A DNA stretch of 64,000 bases from Nitrincola schmidtii (GCF_008973715.1 NZ_WBOL01000007.1:62001-126000), one strand, 5' to 3'. Positions 26,570 through 36,720 are shown, counted from the first letter of the stretch. The notes: generated by a model from the sequence alone, not told the origin. Numbers and translations: made by a program.

Positions 26570-28321
26570 TTAACCGTTAATGCGCTCGAGTGATACCGCA
26601 AGTTGATCAATTCTTGTTCGAGTTGCACCCACTAAACCACCGATTTGACCTGCAGATTCTGAAGAACGACTGGCTAACTCTCTGACTTCTGAAGCCACAA
26701 CCGCAAACCCTCTTCCAGCTTCTCCAGCTCTAGCCGCTTCAATGGCAGCATTCAACGCCAGCAAGTTCGTTTGTCCTGCTATGCCCGAGATGCTACCAAC
26801 GATATCACCTATCTGATTACCCACCTTTAACAATTCGTCCATCGCTTGATGCGTTTCTTTCAATGCAATTTGGCGATCGGTAATATCAACACCAAAGACG
26901 ACAAAGCGAGTGACTTTACCTTCGAAGTCTTTTAATTCACAGACACGAGCATCGAATGATCGCTGAACACCATGATGATCGGTAAACTCTACAATCAAAC
27001 TGACTTGATTACCTTTATCCAGCTCTGATTTACGTGATTTTTCAGCATTTAACTGCTGCCAAATCGAATCTGAAGCTTTTCGCGCAGTCTCTTGATTACC
27101 CGCGCGCTTTAAGAATAGCTCATTGGTATGAGCCAAGGTACCATTAGGATTCCATTCCACTACCATGAGTGACTCGTTAATTAAATCTAAACGATCTAAA
27201 GAGTCTTTAGCGGCTTGTTTCATGGTGGTTATATCAGCTTGAACCGACACAAAACGATACAGCTTTCCATTTGAATCAAACACAGGGTTGATCGACATGG
27301 CTATCCAATAAGGTTTACCGTCTTTAGTGTAGTTCAATATCTCTTCATAAAACGGCTGATGACGGGATAGTTTTTCTCTAATGTGTTCTACAGTGACTGG
27401 ACTAGTCTCAGGTCCTTGCAAGAATTTACCTGGAACTTTTCCTTTCACTTCGTTTAAATGATAGCCAGTCATCAACTGAAATCCTCTATTAACATACAGA
27501 ATCTCACCTTTTGGACTGGTAATGATAACGGCATTACTGGTTTCGTTTGCCACCAGTGACAACATTTCAATTTCTTCACGTTTCGCCACTTCGTCAGTGA
27601 CGTCTTTAACAAATGCAGTGAATAAAACTTCTCCAGCGACTTCAACTTTCGCTAAGGTTATCAAACCCCAGCGCACTTCACCGCTTTTAGTATGCACCGG
27701 CAACTCTATCGGCTTACCGATTAATCGGTTAACACCAGTGTCTCGGTTACGATTAACATAGTTATCATGGTTGGAACGATGTTCGGGAGCCACCAACATC
27801 TTGATATTCTGGCCCAACATCTCTTTGGCAGAATAGCCCCATAACTTCTCCGCTGCAGGGTTGGCAAAAATGATGTTGTTTTGTGAATTGATTGTTACCA
27901 CACCATCATGCGCTTGATGGAGAACTTGCTCCACCATGCCACGCTCTGCACGCTCTTTGCTACAATCCCGGGCAAACGCGGTGTAGTAAAGTTTATTGCC
28001 AAGCTTTACCTGTGAAAGGGTTATGTTAGCCCAGGTTTTGGAACCGTCCTTTTTTTCTAACTCTAATTCTACCGAAGAGCCAACAATTTTATTATTGCCC
28101 TCGTTGCGATGACGATTGACATAATTATCGTGATTCGGCTGGTGCATTTTGGGCACCAGCATCTTCACATTGTTACCCAGCACTTCATTAACTGAGTATC
28201 CCCATAGCTTTTCAGCGGCAGTATTCATATAGATAACGATATTATCGGGATCAATGGTCACAACAGCGATCACACTTTGATCAAGTGAGCGTTTCGATAA
28301 ATCTGGTTTTCCAAAGAACAT
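26570..28321 (-). CDS. Soluble four-PAS receptor with minimal MCP signalling tip
   Basis: A 583-aa cytosolic protein. PAS1 (about 15-120) and PAS2 (about 135-240) are near copies, both with AEKLWGYS and [11 protein letters not shown]3 (about 255-365) is LOV-like: [22 protein letters not shown] and a final VQADIT, but the photoactive Cys position is Gly298. PAS4 covers about 376-490. Residues about 505-583 form only the conserved hairpin tip of a chemoreceptor ([20 protein letters not shown]), far shorter than a normal signalling domain and without a methylation-helix bundle or CheR-docking pentapeptide. AAGGGG precedes the ATG. It may signal through CheA/CheW or compete with full receptors. 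Confidence 0.87.
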   Translation of the reverse strand: MFFGKPDLSKRSLDQSVIAVVTIDPDNIVIYMNTAAEKLWGYSVNEVLGNNVKMLVPKMHQPNHDNYVNRHRNEGNNKIVGSSVELELEKKDGSKTWANITLSQVKLGNKLYYTAFARDCSKERAERGMVEQVLHQAHDGVVTINSQNNIIFANPAAEKLWGYSAKEMLGQNIKMLVAPEHRSNHDNYVNRNRDTGVNRLIGKPIELPVHTKSGEVRWGLITLAKVEVAGEVLFTAFVKDVTDEVAKREEIEMLSLVANETSNAVIITSPKGEILYVNRGFQLMTGYHLNEVKGKVPGKFLQGPETSPVTVEHIREKLSRHQPFYEEILNYTKDGKPYWIAMSINPVFDSNGKLYRFVSVQADITTMKQAAKDSLDRLDLINESLMVVEWNPNGTLAHTNELFLKRAGNQETARKASDSIWQQLNAEKSRKSELDKGNQVSLIVEFTDHHGVQRSFDARVCELKDFEGKVTRFVVFGVDITDRQIALKETHQAMDELLKVGNQIGDIVGSISGIAGQTNLLALNAAIEAARAGEAGRGFAVVASEVRELASRSSESAGQIGGLVGATRTRIDQLAVSLERING

Positions 28322-28338
28322 TAACTACCCCTTAGTTA

Positions 28339-29964
28339 TTATACTTTAAACTGCTCAACTTGATATTTGAGCTGTTGTGCTAGTTCTGATAGTTGCTGAC
28401 TGGCTATCGATGTTTGCTCAGCACCTTCTACGACTTCACTGACGATACTGACCACTGTATGGATATTTTGATTGATATCATTGGCAACGGCGGTTTGTTC
28501 TTCAGTGGCTGATGAAATATGCACATTCATATCCACAATTGTACCCACTGCAGCGCTGACGGATTCAAAGGTTTCACCATTAACTTTGGCATTTTCAACA
28601 CCTTGCTGTGCGGCTTCATTTGAAAGCTTCATTTGTTGCACGGCTTTTTTAGCAACCGATTGAAGTTTGCTGATGCTATCTTGGATACGCTCAGTCGATT
28701 GACGGGTACTGCCTGCTAAATTTCGAACTTCATCAGCAACCACCGCAAAACCTCTCCCAGCATCACCTGCTCTTGCAGCCTCTATCGCCGCATTCAAAGC
28801 CAAAAGGTTGGTTTGTTCCGCGATGGATTCAATCATATCCAGTACTTCAGTAATTTGGTCAGCCTGAGCATCTAACTCACTAATTTGCGCAGCTGACTCA
28901 CTGATATTTCTGGCCAGGGATTCAATCATTTTGATCGTTTCACGTGTTCTTGTTAAACCTTGTCGAGCCTGATCATTGGCATGATCTGCAGATGTGGAAG
29001 CACTTTGAGCGTTCGAGGCAACTTCTGAGATAGCAGCAGTCATTTCATTAATAGCGGTGGCAATCATGGTGGTTTGATCTTCTTGATTGCGCGCACTACC
29101 GCTGACTTGAGTACTGATGGCACTCATCTCTTCAGCAGAAGCAGCCAAGGTTTGACTTGCGGCTGCCAAGTTATGAATAAGCTTTTGAAAATGATCGATC
29201 AATTTGTTAAAGGATTCACCCACTTCTGCAAGTTCATCCGTTCCTTCGACTTTGGTTCTTAAAGTCAGATCTGAATGTTTACTAATGTCAGACATGGTAT
29301 TAACCAGACGACTAATCGGCTGCTGGATGGACATGGAGATTTTCCAGGCAATCAATGCCGTGATCAGCGCAGCAACCGTTCCCATGATCATAAATAGATT
29401 ACGATCACGAATAAATTGCTCCACACTTGCATCACGCAGCTTTGAAGCTTCTATTAATTGATAGTTAGTAGCTTCATCAATAGCAGCAGAAAGGGGGTCG
29501 AAAGTGCCAAACAATCGAGAATTAAATTCTCTATCTGAAAGAGTGATCAACGATCCCTGTTCAGCAGCTTGCAAAAACTCATCCTTTAAACGCATTGCTG
29601 CCGTCAGTTCTTGCTGAATTCGATCAATTAAACGTCGCTCTTCATTATCCATATTGCCAGAGGAAACACGATTCCATGAGCGGTCACCTACCTCTGCGGC
29701 ATCCGATAGGGTTGTGCGCAATTCTTGAAGTGAAAACAGCCCTGATCTGTATTTTTGAAAAGCATCGACCGAGGTCACGGCATAGCTATCCGCAAGTTGT
29801 TTAAGCTCGCGTAAAGGGACGATACTTTCGTTATACATTTGGGTCGTATTTTCGCTTAAGGTTTGCATATCCTTAATCGCGATGACATAACTAATAGCCA
29901 GAACAACGATAGGAAAAACACATAATGCTATTAAACGTGTCGTTACTTTGAATTGATTAAGCAT
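28339..29964 (-). CDS. Methyl-accepting chemotaxis protein, transmembrane
   Basis: A 541-aa receptor with TM1 (about 11-31), a periplasmic four-helix-bundle-like domain (about 32-188), TM2 (about 190-210), HAMP (about 212-265) and a full cytosolic signalling domain with tip [23 protein letters not shown] split around residue 385. There is no C-terminal pentapeptide. AAGGA lies seven bases before the ATG, and the gene overlaps the heme oxygenase stop by eight bases. In this operon it is the most direct membrane partner for the CheB/CheR domains and could receive the phytochrome signal; ligand unknown. Confidence 0.9.
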   Translation of the reverse strand: MLNQFKVTTRLIALCVFPIVVLAISYVIAIKDMQTLSENTTQMYNESIVPLRELKQLADSYAVTSVDAFQKYRSGLFSLQELRTTLSDAAEVGDRSWNRVSSGNMDNEERRLIDRIQQELTAAMRLKDEFLQAAEQGSLITLSDREFNSRLFGTFDPLSAAIDEATNYQLIEASKLRDASVEQFIRDRNLFMIMGTVAALITALIAWKISMSIQQPISRLVNTMSDISKHSDLTLRTKVEGTDELAEVGESFNKLIDHFQKLIHNLAAASQTLAASAEEMSAISTQVSGSARNQEDQTTMIATAINEMTAAISEVASNAQSASTSADHANDQARQGLTRTRETIKMIESLARNISESAAQISELDAQADQITEVLDMIESIAEQTNLLALNAAIEAARAGDAGRGFAVVADEVRNLAGSTRQSTERIQDSISKLQSVAKKAVQQMKLSNEAAQQGVENAKVNGETFESVSAAVGTIVDMNVHISSATEEQTAVANDINQNIHTVVSIVSEVVEGAEQTSIASQQLSELAQQLKYQVEQFKV

Positions 29965-30547
29965 AGTTCATTCCTTGTGTACGGTTTCTAGACATAGATT
30001 GCAATGAGTGAATAAAACACTCAAAAGCGACTTTTGCTGCAGAGACTACTTGTTCTTCATCGATATTTTTAATTGTTGTTAATTCAGTAAATCCTTTCCA
30101 GCCAGAGGCTTGGTCATGGATAGCCGATTGAAAGAAGGCTGTTGGAAGATGTTTATCCGACAAACAACGCAGAATGTATCGCCCTCCTAGCTTTGAACCT
30201 TCGAGTACATAAAGAATTCCTAAAGCCATTGATGGATTAGAAATATTCAGTTCCAATATAGGGTTATCGGCTGGTTGTTCATTTAATTGAATTAAATCTT
30301 TTTCAATCAATGGGTAACGTAACGTGTATTGATAAGATGGGAAATAAAGTGATAAGGCCGAAACGAGATTAATCTCAAGAGCTTTTTGAGGTGGATAAAG
30401 TGCTTGTAGTGACGTTATATACTCCTCTGTAGTTAATTTATTATTCACTAATACTTTTAAAATTTTATGCCCATCCAGATGACTATGTAACAGATCAGTA
30501 TGATGTCTTAAATTTTCCAATAAATCTCTATTCATGTTGCGAACCAT
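29957..30547 (-). CDS. bphO: Biliverdin-producing heme oxygenase (BphO-like)
   Basis: A 196-aa all-helical protein of the heme oxygenase family, which opens heme to biliverdin, CO and iron. The N-terminal [13 protein letters not shown] contains the likely proximal heme ligand (His21 by alignment pattern), and [13 protein letters not shown] matches the distal helix with its Gly-rich kink. The start may be ATG 30547 or ATG 30535; both overlap the end of the phytochrome gene (20 or 8 bases). Coupling to a bacteriophytochrome gene is the classic bphO-bphP arrangement and implies supply of chromophore. Confidence 0.86.
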   Translation of the reverse strand: MVRNMNRDLLENLRHHTDLLHSHLDGHKILKVLVNNKLTTEEYITSLQALYPPQKALEINLVSALSLYFPSYQYTLRYPLIEKDLIQLNEQPADNPILELNISNPSMALGILYVLEGSKLGGRYILRCLSDKHLPTAFFQSAIHDQASGWKGFTELTTIKNIDEEQVVSAAKVAFECFIHSLQSMSRNRTQGMNYA

Positions 30548-32027
30548 CTACTGAAAACCAACTAATGTTTCTATTTGACGATCTTTGCAGTTCATCTCTT
30601 AGTCTCAGTAGTCGAAGTCGAGTAGCGCTTTCCCAAGCTCGGCTATAACCTAAACGTTTTTCTATCCACTTACCAAAAGACTGTCGGGGAGCAATACCCA
30701 GCACGCCATCGTGATATTCCACAGGTTTATTGGGATTACCTCCCCATATCACTTCATCCACTTGCTCTATCCTAAGTAAAAATAAATGAGCATTGGTACC
30801 GTTCTTCATACGAATACGTAAACCTGCAGCACCTGCTATATGGGTCAACAAATCAGCTGAAATCAACTCTCTGATTCGATCTTTGTAAAACACCAATTCA
30901 TTACAGTGTGAACGGAACCAACCTTCAAGTTGTTCAATCAATGGCTGTTCGAAAGGAAGACCTGCACTAAGCGATAACTGTTGGTGAGACCAAACAACAG
31001 CGTCAACATCAAACTCCTTAAGTAACCAATCACTAAAATATTGCCACTGAGATTCTTGCTCATGCATCACTTCAAGAGACTTGAGCATTTGGTTGGTGTT
31101 GTATGCTATCTCATCCACTAAACGCACACGATGAGTGGTTATAGTGTTTCTAAGCAGTCTATTAAACTCATTCACCACCTCTTTAATCTCAGATAAACGC
31201 TTCAGAGGTAAAGTGCGTGACTCATGGCTGTGACAAGAAATTAGTGCATCAAGCTCTTGGCCAGCACTAATCGGAAAGGATAAAGATGAACGATCTCCCA
31301 TATTTTGCATATAAATTGCATGAACAGGAGAGACACTTCGTAGATCTGAATAGGTCAGATCTGCTCTCGTTTGACCCAATAAACCGTTGCTTTCTGCCTT
31401 GGCATCAGAAATAACACGCCATGGATTTTTCAGGTAGAGCTGTCTAGCAATGAGTGGTATGTCACTGGCAGGAAAACGTAAGCCTAAGTAACTGCCACGA
31501 GAAGCCACTTTTGATACTTCAGCAATCACTTCGCCATCACCACCTTCAAGGAACTGGTAATACATGACACGCTCAAAACCGGTCACTTCTGCTATCCAAG
31601 ACACCAACTGCTCACGAAGTGACTGCAAGCTTGATAGATCTGAAATATCTTTAAAACCTGGTGGAAGAACCCATTTTGGGGCATCCAGTTGATGCTTGAA
31701 GAACTCTAGAATCAGTTCATTTTCCGCACCGCGAGTGATAATTAAATCAAAACCTCCTTTATCGGTATCAAGTGCAGAATAAAGCTCAGAACGATATCCC
31801 ACTGTATTTGAATATGAGAACAACGCTGGAAGTAATGTTTTAGATAATACAGATTCTGCAAAATCATAGGGATCAAGACCTGTAAAGCCCAAAAAATTCT
31901 CAGAATAATGGGTCAGTTCAAAGCCTTTGGATAAAATAATAATTGCCCCATGTGATTGAATAGCACCACTAAACTGGAGCTGCTCTTTCTCACAATCATC
32001 AAGAAATCCACGATGTAAGCTACTCAT
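30528..32027 (-). CDS. bphP: Bacteriophytochrome photosensory core (PAS-GAF-PHY) without kinase
   Basis: A 499-aa red/far-red photoreceptor module. PAS (about 8-115) has Cys12 in DDCEKE, the biliverdin attachment position, followed by SGAIQSHGA. GAF (about 130-300) has the DIP motif (189-191, in FPASDIP) and the chromophore-pocket His236 (SPVHAIY) and His266 (ISCHSH). PHY (about 310-490) keeps the tongue residues WGG (428-430) and PRQSF (447-451). The protein stops right after PHY, with no histidine kinase or other output domain. Its ATG overlaps the stop of the CheB-CheR fusion gene (ATGA), and its stop lies within the heme oxygenase gene. Output must be by interaction with another protein (inference). 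Confidence 0.92.
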   Translation of the reverse strand: MSSLHRGFLDDCEKEQLQFSGAIQSHGAIIILSKGFELTHYSENFLGFTGLDPYDFAESVLSKTLLPALFSYSNTVGYRSELYSALDTDKGGFDLIITRGAENELILEFFKHQLDAPKWVLPPGFKDISDLSSLQSLREQLVSWIAEVTGFERVMYYQFLEGGDGEVIAEVSKVASRGSYLGLRFPASDIPLIARQLYLKNPWRVISDAKAESNGLLGQTRADLTYSDLRSVSPVHAIYMQNMGDRSSLSFPISAGQELDALISCHSHESRTLPLKRLSEIKEVVNEFNRLLRNTITTHRVRLVDEIAYNTNQMLKSLEVMHEQESQWQYFSDWLLKEFDVDAVVWSHQQLSLSAGLPFEQPLIEQLEGWFRSHCNELVFYKDRIRELISADLLTHIAGAAGLRIRMKNGTNAHLFLLRIEQVDEVIWGGNPNKPVEYHDGVLGIAPRQSFGKWIEKRLGYSRAWESATRLRLLRLRDELQRSSNRNISWFSVDGSQHE

Positions 32028-35000
32028 TTTTTCAACAGTGCTCCAAACTCATCTGCGCTAATAGGCTTAGATAGAAAATAGCCTTGAATTTGATCACAAC
32101 CATGATGTTGTAACCAGGCTAATTGCTCTTGTGTTTCGACACCTTCAGCAACGGTCCTTAGTCCTAGCGCTTTTGCCATCCCTAAAATAGCTTTGGCTAT
32201 CGCCTCATCATTTTCATCAGTACCAAGACCGTCTACAAACGTCTTATCAATTTTCAACTCAGTTAATGGCAAACGCTTCAGATAACTTAATGACGAATAA
32301 CCCGTACCAAAGTCATCCACCGAAAGCTTAATGCCCATGTCATGCAGCAATAGTAAACCGTCCGCTTCTTCACCCTCGTTCGTCATTAAAGAACCTTCAG
32401 TAATTTCTACTAAAATTGACGAAGGTGGAAGAAGGTTATCTTTTAATAAACCTTGCAGACGGTCAGCAAACCCCTTATCTCTAATGGATCTAGCACTCAC
32501 ATTCATGGCAACGGGCGGACAAAAAATGCCTTCATGCTTCCAATTGAATAATTGTTTGACCAACATTTGCTCGACGAGTTTTGCTAAATCGAGAATCTGA
32601 GTGCTTTTTTCAGCAACGGGAATAAAGTCCGAAGGACTGACCTGCCCTAGCGTTTTATCCTTCCAGCGAAGCAAGGCTTCAGCACCGACAACTCGAGTCG
32701 TATCATGAGCATCAAACTTGGGTTGATAGACTAGATATAAGTTTCTATGTTGTATTGCCTCATATAATGCACTTTCAATCGCAGCCTGTTTCAGTATGTG
32801 AGTGCGATGTTCAGGTCTAAACAGTTGTAAACGATTACGGCCATCCTCTTTAGCACGATACATGGCTGTATCCGCAGCTTTAATCAAACCCGATGAATCG
32901 TCCGCATCTTGCGGATAAAAAGCTGCACCGATACTTGCGGAAACAAACACCTTTCTACCTTGAATAAGGAAATGACGATTCATTTCATTCAAAATACGAA
33001 CGGCGATGATTTCGGCATCCTCAACGACACATTCAGTCAGTATGACGGTAAACTCATCTCCACCAATGCGTGCGACCGTGTCCACATCTCTCACAACACT
33101 TCTAAGTCTATCTGCCGCTTCAAGAAGCAACTCATCGCCAGCGTGATGACCTTGGGTATCATTGATGGATTTAAAATTATCGAGATCAATAAACAACAAT
33201 GCCAAACTAGATTTATGTCGACGTGCTTGTGCAATCGCATGATCTATTCGATCTTGAAATAGATTACGATTAGGTAAATTGGTTAAGGTATCGTGAGTCG
33301 CTAAAAACTCAACTTTACGTTGAGAGTCTTTTAAATCGGTAATGTCTGAAAAAACTGCGACAAAGTATTCAACTTCATTCTCTTTATTCTCAATTCGATT
33401 GATGTTTAGCCATTCAGGATAGACTTCACCCGACTTACGCTTATTCCAGATTTCACCCTGCCAGTAGCCACGATGATTTAACTCTGACCACATGCGCTCA
33501 TAGAAATCTTTACTATGGCGACCTGATTTGAGTAACCTCCCGATTGAGCGCCCTACCGAATCAGCACTGTCATAACCGGTAATGCGGGTAAACGCTTCGT
33601 TCACAGATTGAATAAAACCGCTGCCGTCAGTAATAGCAATGGCCTCACCCGCATTTTCGAAGACTCTAGCGGCTATCTTTAGTTGATCTTCAGCGTGGCG
33701 ACGACGCGTTACATTTTCAGACTCGGTAATAATAACTTCTGGCTGACCTATGCTATTTCGAAGCACTTGATGGACAGTTTTATAAATCTGCTTGCGACCT
33801 TTCAACTCAAAGGTATGTTCTTGCTCTTTAACCAATCCTGTTCGTATCGCTTCAAGATCACATGCCCACAAGCTGCCCGCAAATGAATTGGGAAAGAGTT
33901 CAAAATCATTTTTACCAATGTAATCATCTAAACTTAGGTTAAAAGCTTCCAGAAAACGGCGATTAGCAAAGAGGTATCGGCCATTCAGATCCTTCATGGC
34001 CATCAATACCGTGGTGTTTTCCATCAAGGTATCCAGGCGAGATTGTGATGCTTTTAACTCTGATTGCGCCTGTGCAACATCGGTGATATCAAGAATAGTC
34101 ACCACTAAGGATTGAATTCGATTATGTAAATCCAAGCCTGGGGTAACGGTCATCTGGAGTGTTCGTCCCTCTCCAGTTAACAAGACTTCTTCACGATCGC
34201 CATGCGCAAGAACGGACTGCATTAGCGAAGGAATAGATTTTAGATGCTCCGGAAATCGTATTCTTTCAACATTTTGCATAATAGCTGTCGGTCTTAAGTT
34301 AAAGCGACGACCAGCAGATGCATTAAAGCGACGTAAACACCCCTTCTCATCAAACACTAAGATTGGGAACTCTACCGCGTCATAAAGATGACTGTACTCG
34401 TTGGTTAACTGCATTAACTCAGCAGTTTTAACATTCATCTCTTCATTAAGGCTAACTAGCTCTTCATTCGTGGCTTGCAACTCTTCGTTGGCAGCTTCTA
34501 ACTCTTCATTCGTTGCCTGCAACTCCTCGTTAGCTGCCTGAGCCTCTTCATTTAAAGATTGCATCTCTTCATTAGCGGTCGCTAACTCTTCGATCAAAGA
34601 CTGCAAGTGCTCTCTGGTGGCAGAAAGTTCCTCCGCCATTTCCAATTCAGGAATCAGTGGCGGCTGAAAATCAGGTGTGTCTATCTCTTTCTTAGAAACG
34701 ACGTTACTGATCATTACCACGAAGGATCCATCAAGCCTTAAGGAAACCGGAAGCACTGCCATCTGAAAATTTTTATCATCCAAAAAACGAGGACGACCGA
34801 TTTGACGCTTACTGGTTTTTTTAAAGCGATGCAGCAATGCCATTAACTCACCCTGGTAGGTGTTTAGAATGACATCTGAGACGGTTGCGGAGGCATTTCC
34901 AACGGGAAAGTGAAAATATTGACCGACTTGACCCACGGTATGAATCACTCGACCCGATGAATCACATAAGGCCAACGTTGCGTCTAAATAGGTAGCAACA

Positions 35001-36499
35001 GCATCTAATAAAGTGGAGACATGGTCCGATTTTTTGTTGACGGGTGTCGATAAGCGCTTGGGTTTAGTACTTAACATAGGTAAAACACTACTGTCGCCTT
35101 GCTTAACAAAAAGACGCTCTCGCCTATTATCAGCAGAAAATAACTGCTCTGCTTGAACTATGCTCTCAGAGCGTCCTAAAAAAAGATAACCTGGATGTCT
35201 AAGCGCAAAATGAAAACGTTGCAGAACACGTGTCTGCAAGGGATTATCGAAGTAAATAAGCACATTTCGACACGTAATTAAATCGAGTCGTAAAAAGGGT
35301 GGATCGTCTACTAAGTTGTGACGTGCGAAAACAATCATGTCTCTAAGGCGTTTATTTACCTCGAAGTATTTTTGCACTGGTCGAAAAAATTGCTTCAGCC
35401 TATCCTGTGAAAGCGATGCTAGAGATGCTGAAGGATACAATCCACGCCTTGCTGTATTTAACGCTTCATCATCAATATCGGTAGCAAAAATCTGTAAAGG
35501 TTGAGTTAAAATTCTCTCCCCCAAGGTTTCAGCAAATAAAATAGCAATGGAATAAGCTTCCTCACCACTCGCACAACCTGCAACCCAGACTCTAATTTCT
35601 TCATCTATCGAGCGTTTATTACAAATATCCTCCACCTTTTCACGTAACACAGCGAAGGCATCTTTGTCTCGAAAAAAAGAGGTCACTGATATAAGGATAT
35701 CTCTTGAGAGTAGGTCTAACTCTTCAGGGTTTGAATTCACCCATTGCAAGTAATCTTCTGTGGATTCATGACCTGTGGCGACAACTCTTCTGCGAATACG
35801 ACGCGCTAAGGTACCAATCTTGTAACCGGAAAAATCCACCTGACATCGTTTCTTCAGCAAACCCAGCAATTGATTAAGAGCGTTATCAGGAACCTTATCA
35901 ATATCAACCGCTTTTGCGGGGATCAATAAAGGTAAACGTGCGGCGATTTGATCAGGAGATAGAATAAAATCTGCAACTCCCGCTTCAATAGCGGACTGAG
36001 GCATACCCGGATACTTAGCTGTATCTGGCGTTTGAACAATAGTAATACCGCCAGCGGCTTGTATTGATCGAAGGCCAGCGGTACCGTCCGAACCAGTTCC
36101 AGAAAGTACAATACCGACCGCACTCTCTCCCGCTTCAGCGGCCAAGGATATAAAGAATTCGTTAATAGATGGCTTAGGAAAGACTTCCGGCTCTGCGGGT
36201 TGAAGATGCAGCACACCATCTTTTATAGACGCATTAAAACTAGATGGAACCACATAAATGGTTGCTTTTTCTGGTTTTGTACCATCTTTCATCTCAACAA
36301 CCTTAAGTGCGGTTTCACGGCTTAAGATTTCAGCCATCATGCTTTTATGAGAAGGGGAAAGATGTTGCAGAATAACAAAACTAAGATGTGTACTAGGCTG
36401 AAGAGAAGATACAAAACGCGACAGTGCCTCTAAGCCGCCGGCAGAAGCACCTATACCTACCACTGGAGCAGTGGCAAAGCTTCCCTGTGTTTCACTCAT
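32024..36499 (-). CDS. CheB-CheR-PAS-GGDEF-EAL fusion protein
   Basis: A soluble protein of about 1491 aa. CheB methylesterase domain (about 11-190) with catalytic Ser19, His46 and Asp138 but no receiver domain. CheR methyltransferase (about 205-470) with SAM loop AGCASGEE (307-314) and CRNVLIYF. A PAS-like segment (about 490-605), then a long NEEL/ATNEEL coiled coil (about 620-700) and three PAS domains (about 700-810, 815-930, 940-1055). GGDEF (1146-1150) is intact, with inhibitory-site RDVD exactly five residues before it. EAL (1274-1276) is intact with DDFGTG and EGVET. ATG 36499 is preferred over an adjacent TTG; AAGG lies upstream. First gene of the sensory operon. Confidence 0.92.
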   Translation of the reverse strand: MSETQGSFATAPVVGIGASAGGLEALSRFVSSLQPSTHLSFVILQHLSPSHKSMMAEILSRETALKVVEMKDGTKPEKATIYVVPSSFNASIKDGVLHLQPAEPEVFPKPSINEFFISLAAEAGESAVGIVLSGTGSDGTAGLRSIQAAGGITIVQTPDTAKYPGMPQSAIEAGVADFILSPDQIAARLPLLIPAKAVDIDKVPDNALNQLLGLLKKRCQVDFSGYKIGTLARRIRRRVVATGHESTEDYLQWVNSNPEELDLLSRDILISVTSFFRDKDAFAVLREKVEDICNKRSIDEEIRVWVAGCASGEEAYSIAILFAETLGERILTQPLQIFATDIDDEALNTARRGLYPSASLASLSQDRLKQFFRPVQKYFEVNKRLRDMIVFARHNLVDDPPFLRLDLITCRNVLIYFDNPLQTRVLQRFHFALRHPGYLFLGRSESIVQAEQLFSADNRRERLFVKQGDSSVLPMLSTKPKRLSTPVNKKSDHVSTLLDAVATYLDATLALCDSSGRVIHTVGQVGQYFHFPVGNASATVSDVILNTYQGELMALLHRFKKTSKRQIGRPRFLDDKNFQMAVLPVSLRLDGSFVVMISNVVSKKEIDTPDFQPPLIPELEMAEELSATREHLQSLIEELATANEEMQSLNEEAQAANEELQATNEELEAANEELQATNEELVSLNEEMNVKTAELMQLTNEYSHLYDAVEFPILVFDEKGCLRRFNASAGRRFNLRPTAIMQNVERIRFPEHLKSIPSLMQSVLAHGDREEVLLTGEGRTLQMTVTPGLDLHNRIQSLVVTILDITDVAQAQSELKASQSRLDTLMENTTVLMAMKDLNGRYLFANRRFLEAFNLSLDDYIGKNDFELFPNSFAGSLWACDLEAIRTGLVKEQEHTFELKGRKQIYKTVHQVLRNSIGQPEVIITESENVTRRRHAEDQLKIAARVFENAGEAIAITDGSGFIQSVNEAFTRITGYDSADSVGRSIGRLLKSGRHSKDFYERMWSELNHRGYWQGEIWNKRKSGEVYPEWLNINRIENKENEVEYFVAVFSDITDLKDSQRKVEFLATHDTLTNLPNRNLFQDRIDHAIAQARRHKSSLALLFIDLDNFKSINDTQGHHAGDELLLEAADRLRSVVRDVDTVARIGGDEFTVILTECVVEDAEIIAVRILNEMNRHFLIQGRKVFVSASIGAAFYPQDADDSSGLIKAADTAMYRAKEDGRNRLQLFRPEHRTHILKQAAIESALYEAIQHRNLYLVYQPKFDAHDTTRVVGAEALLRWKDKTLGQVSPSDFIPVAEKSTQILDLAKLVEQMLVKQLFNWKHEGIFCPPVAMNVSARSIRDKGFADRLQGLLKDNLLPPSSILVEITEGSLMTNEGEEADGLLLLHDMGIKLSVDDFGTGYSSLSYLKRLPLTELKIDKTFVDGLGTDENDEAIAKAILGMAKALGLRTVAEGVETQEQLAWLQHHGCDQIQGYFLSKPISADEFGALLKK

Positions 36500-36536
36500 C
36501 AACGAAAACCTTATTACAAAAATTCAAACAAAAATG

Positions 36537-36566
36537 TATATAAATAGTAGTGAATACATTCTTCAA
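36537..36566 (-). promoter_or_regulatory. Candidate promoter of the light/chemotaxis operon
   Basis: On the minus strand TTGAAG (36566-36561) and TATATA (36542-36537) are 18 bases apart, about 38 bases before the start of the fusion gene. The strong terminator upstream implies that the operon needs its own promoter in 36503-36650; this is the best sigma70-like match I see. A TGTTATGAT extended -10 around 36572-36580 is an alternative. Confidence 0.3.
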
Positions 36567-36649
36567 TGGATCATAACAGAGAGGGACTTAATTACCAGAA
36601 ATTTTAAATTGCTAAGTGAGATTTCTTTAGCATGAATTTGAAAAATATG

Positions 36650-36699
36650 GAAAAAAATAAAAAAAGAGCTGAGATCGATTCCGTTTCGATCTCAGCTCT
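36650..36699 (-). terminator. Intrinsic terminator of the two-partner secretion operon
   Basis: A perfect 14-bp stem (36665-36678 with 36686-36699, seven-base loop) is followed on the minus strand by a long U-rich run (TTTTTTTATTTTTTT). It lies 21 bases after the stop of the IalB-like gene and isolates that operon from the sensory operon downstream. Confidence 0.93.
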
Positions 36700-36720
36700 A
36701 TCTCCTGCCACTTTCAAACG

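Noticed and set aside
30528-30547. Frameshift truncating a phytochrome histidine kinase
   Set aside because: The PHY domain ends normally, the stop overlaps a complete heme oxygenase gene, and no kinase remnants (H box, N box) occur in any frame downstream.
36503-36650. Small RNA or extra gene between the secretion and light operons
   Set aside because: The stretch is AT-rich leader with stop codons in all frames and no hairpin apart from the terminator already listed.
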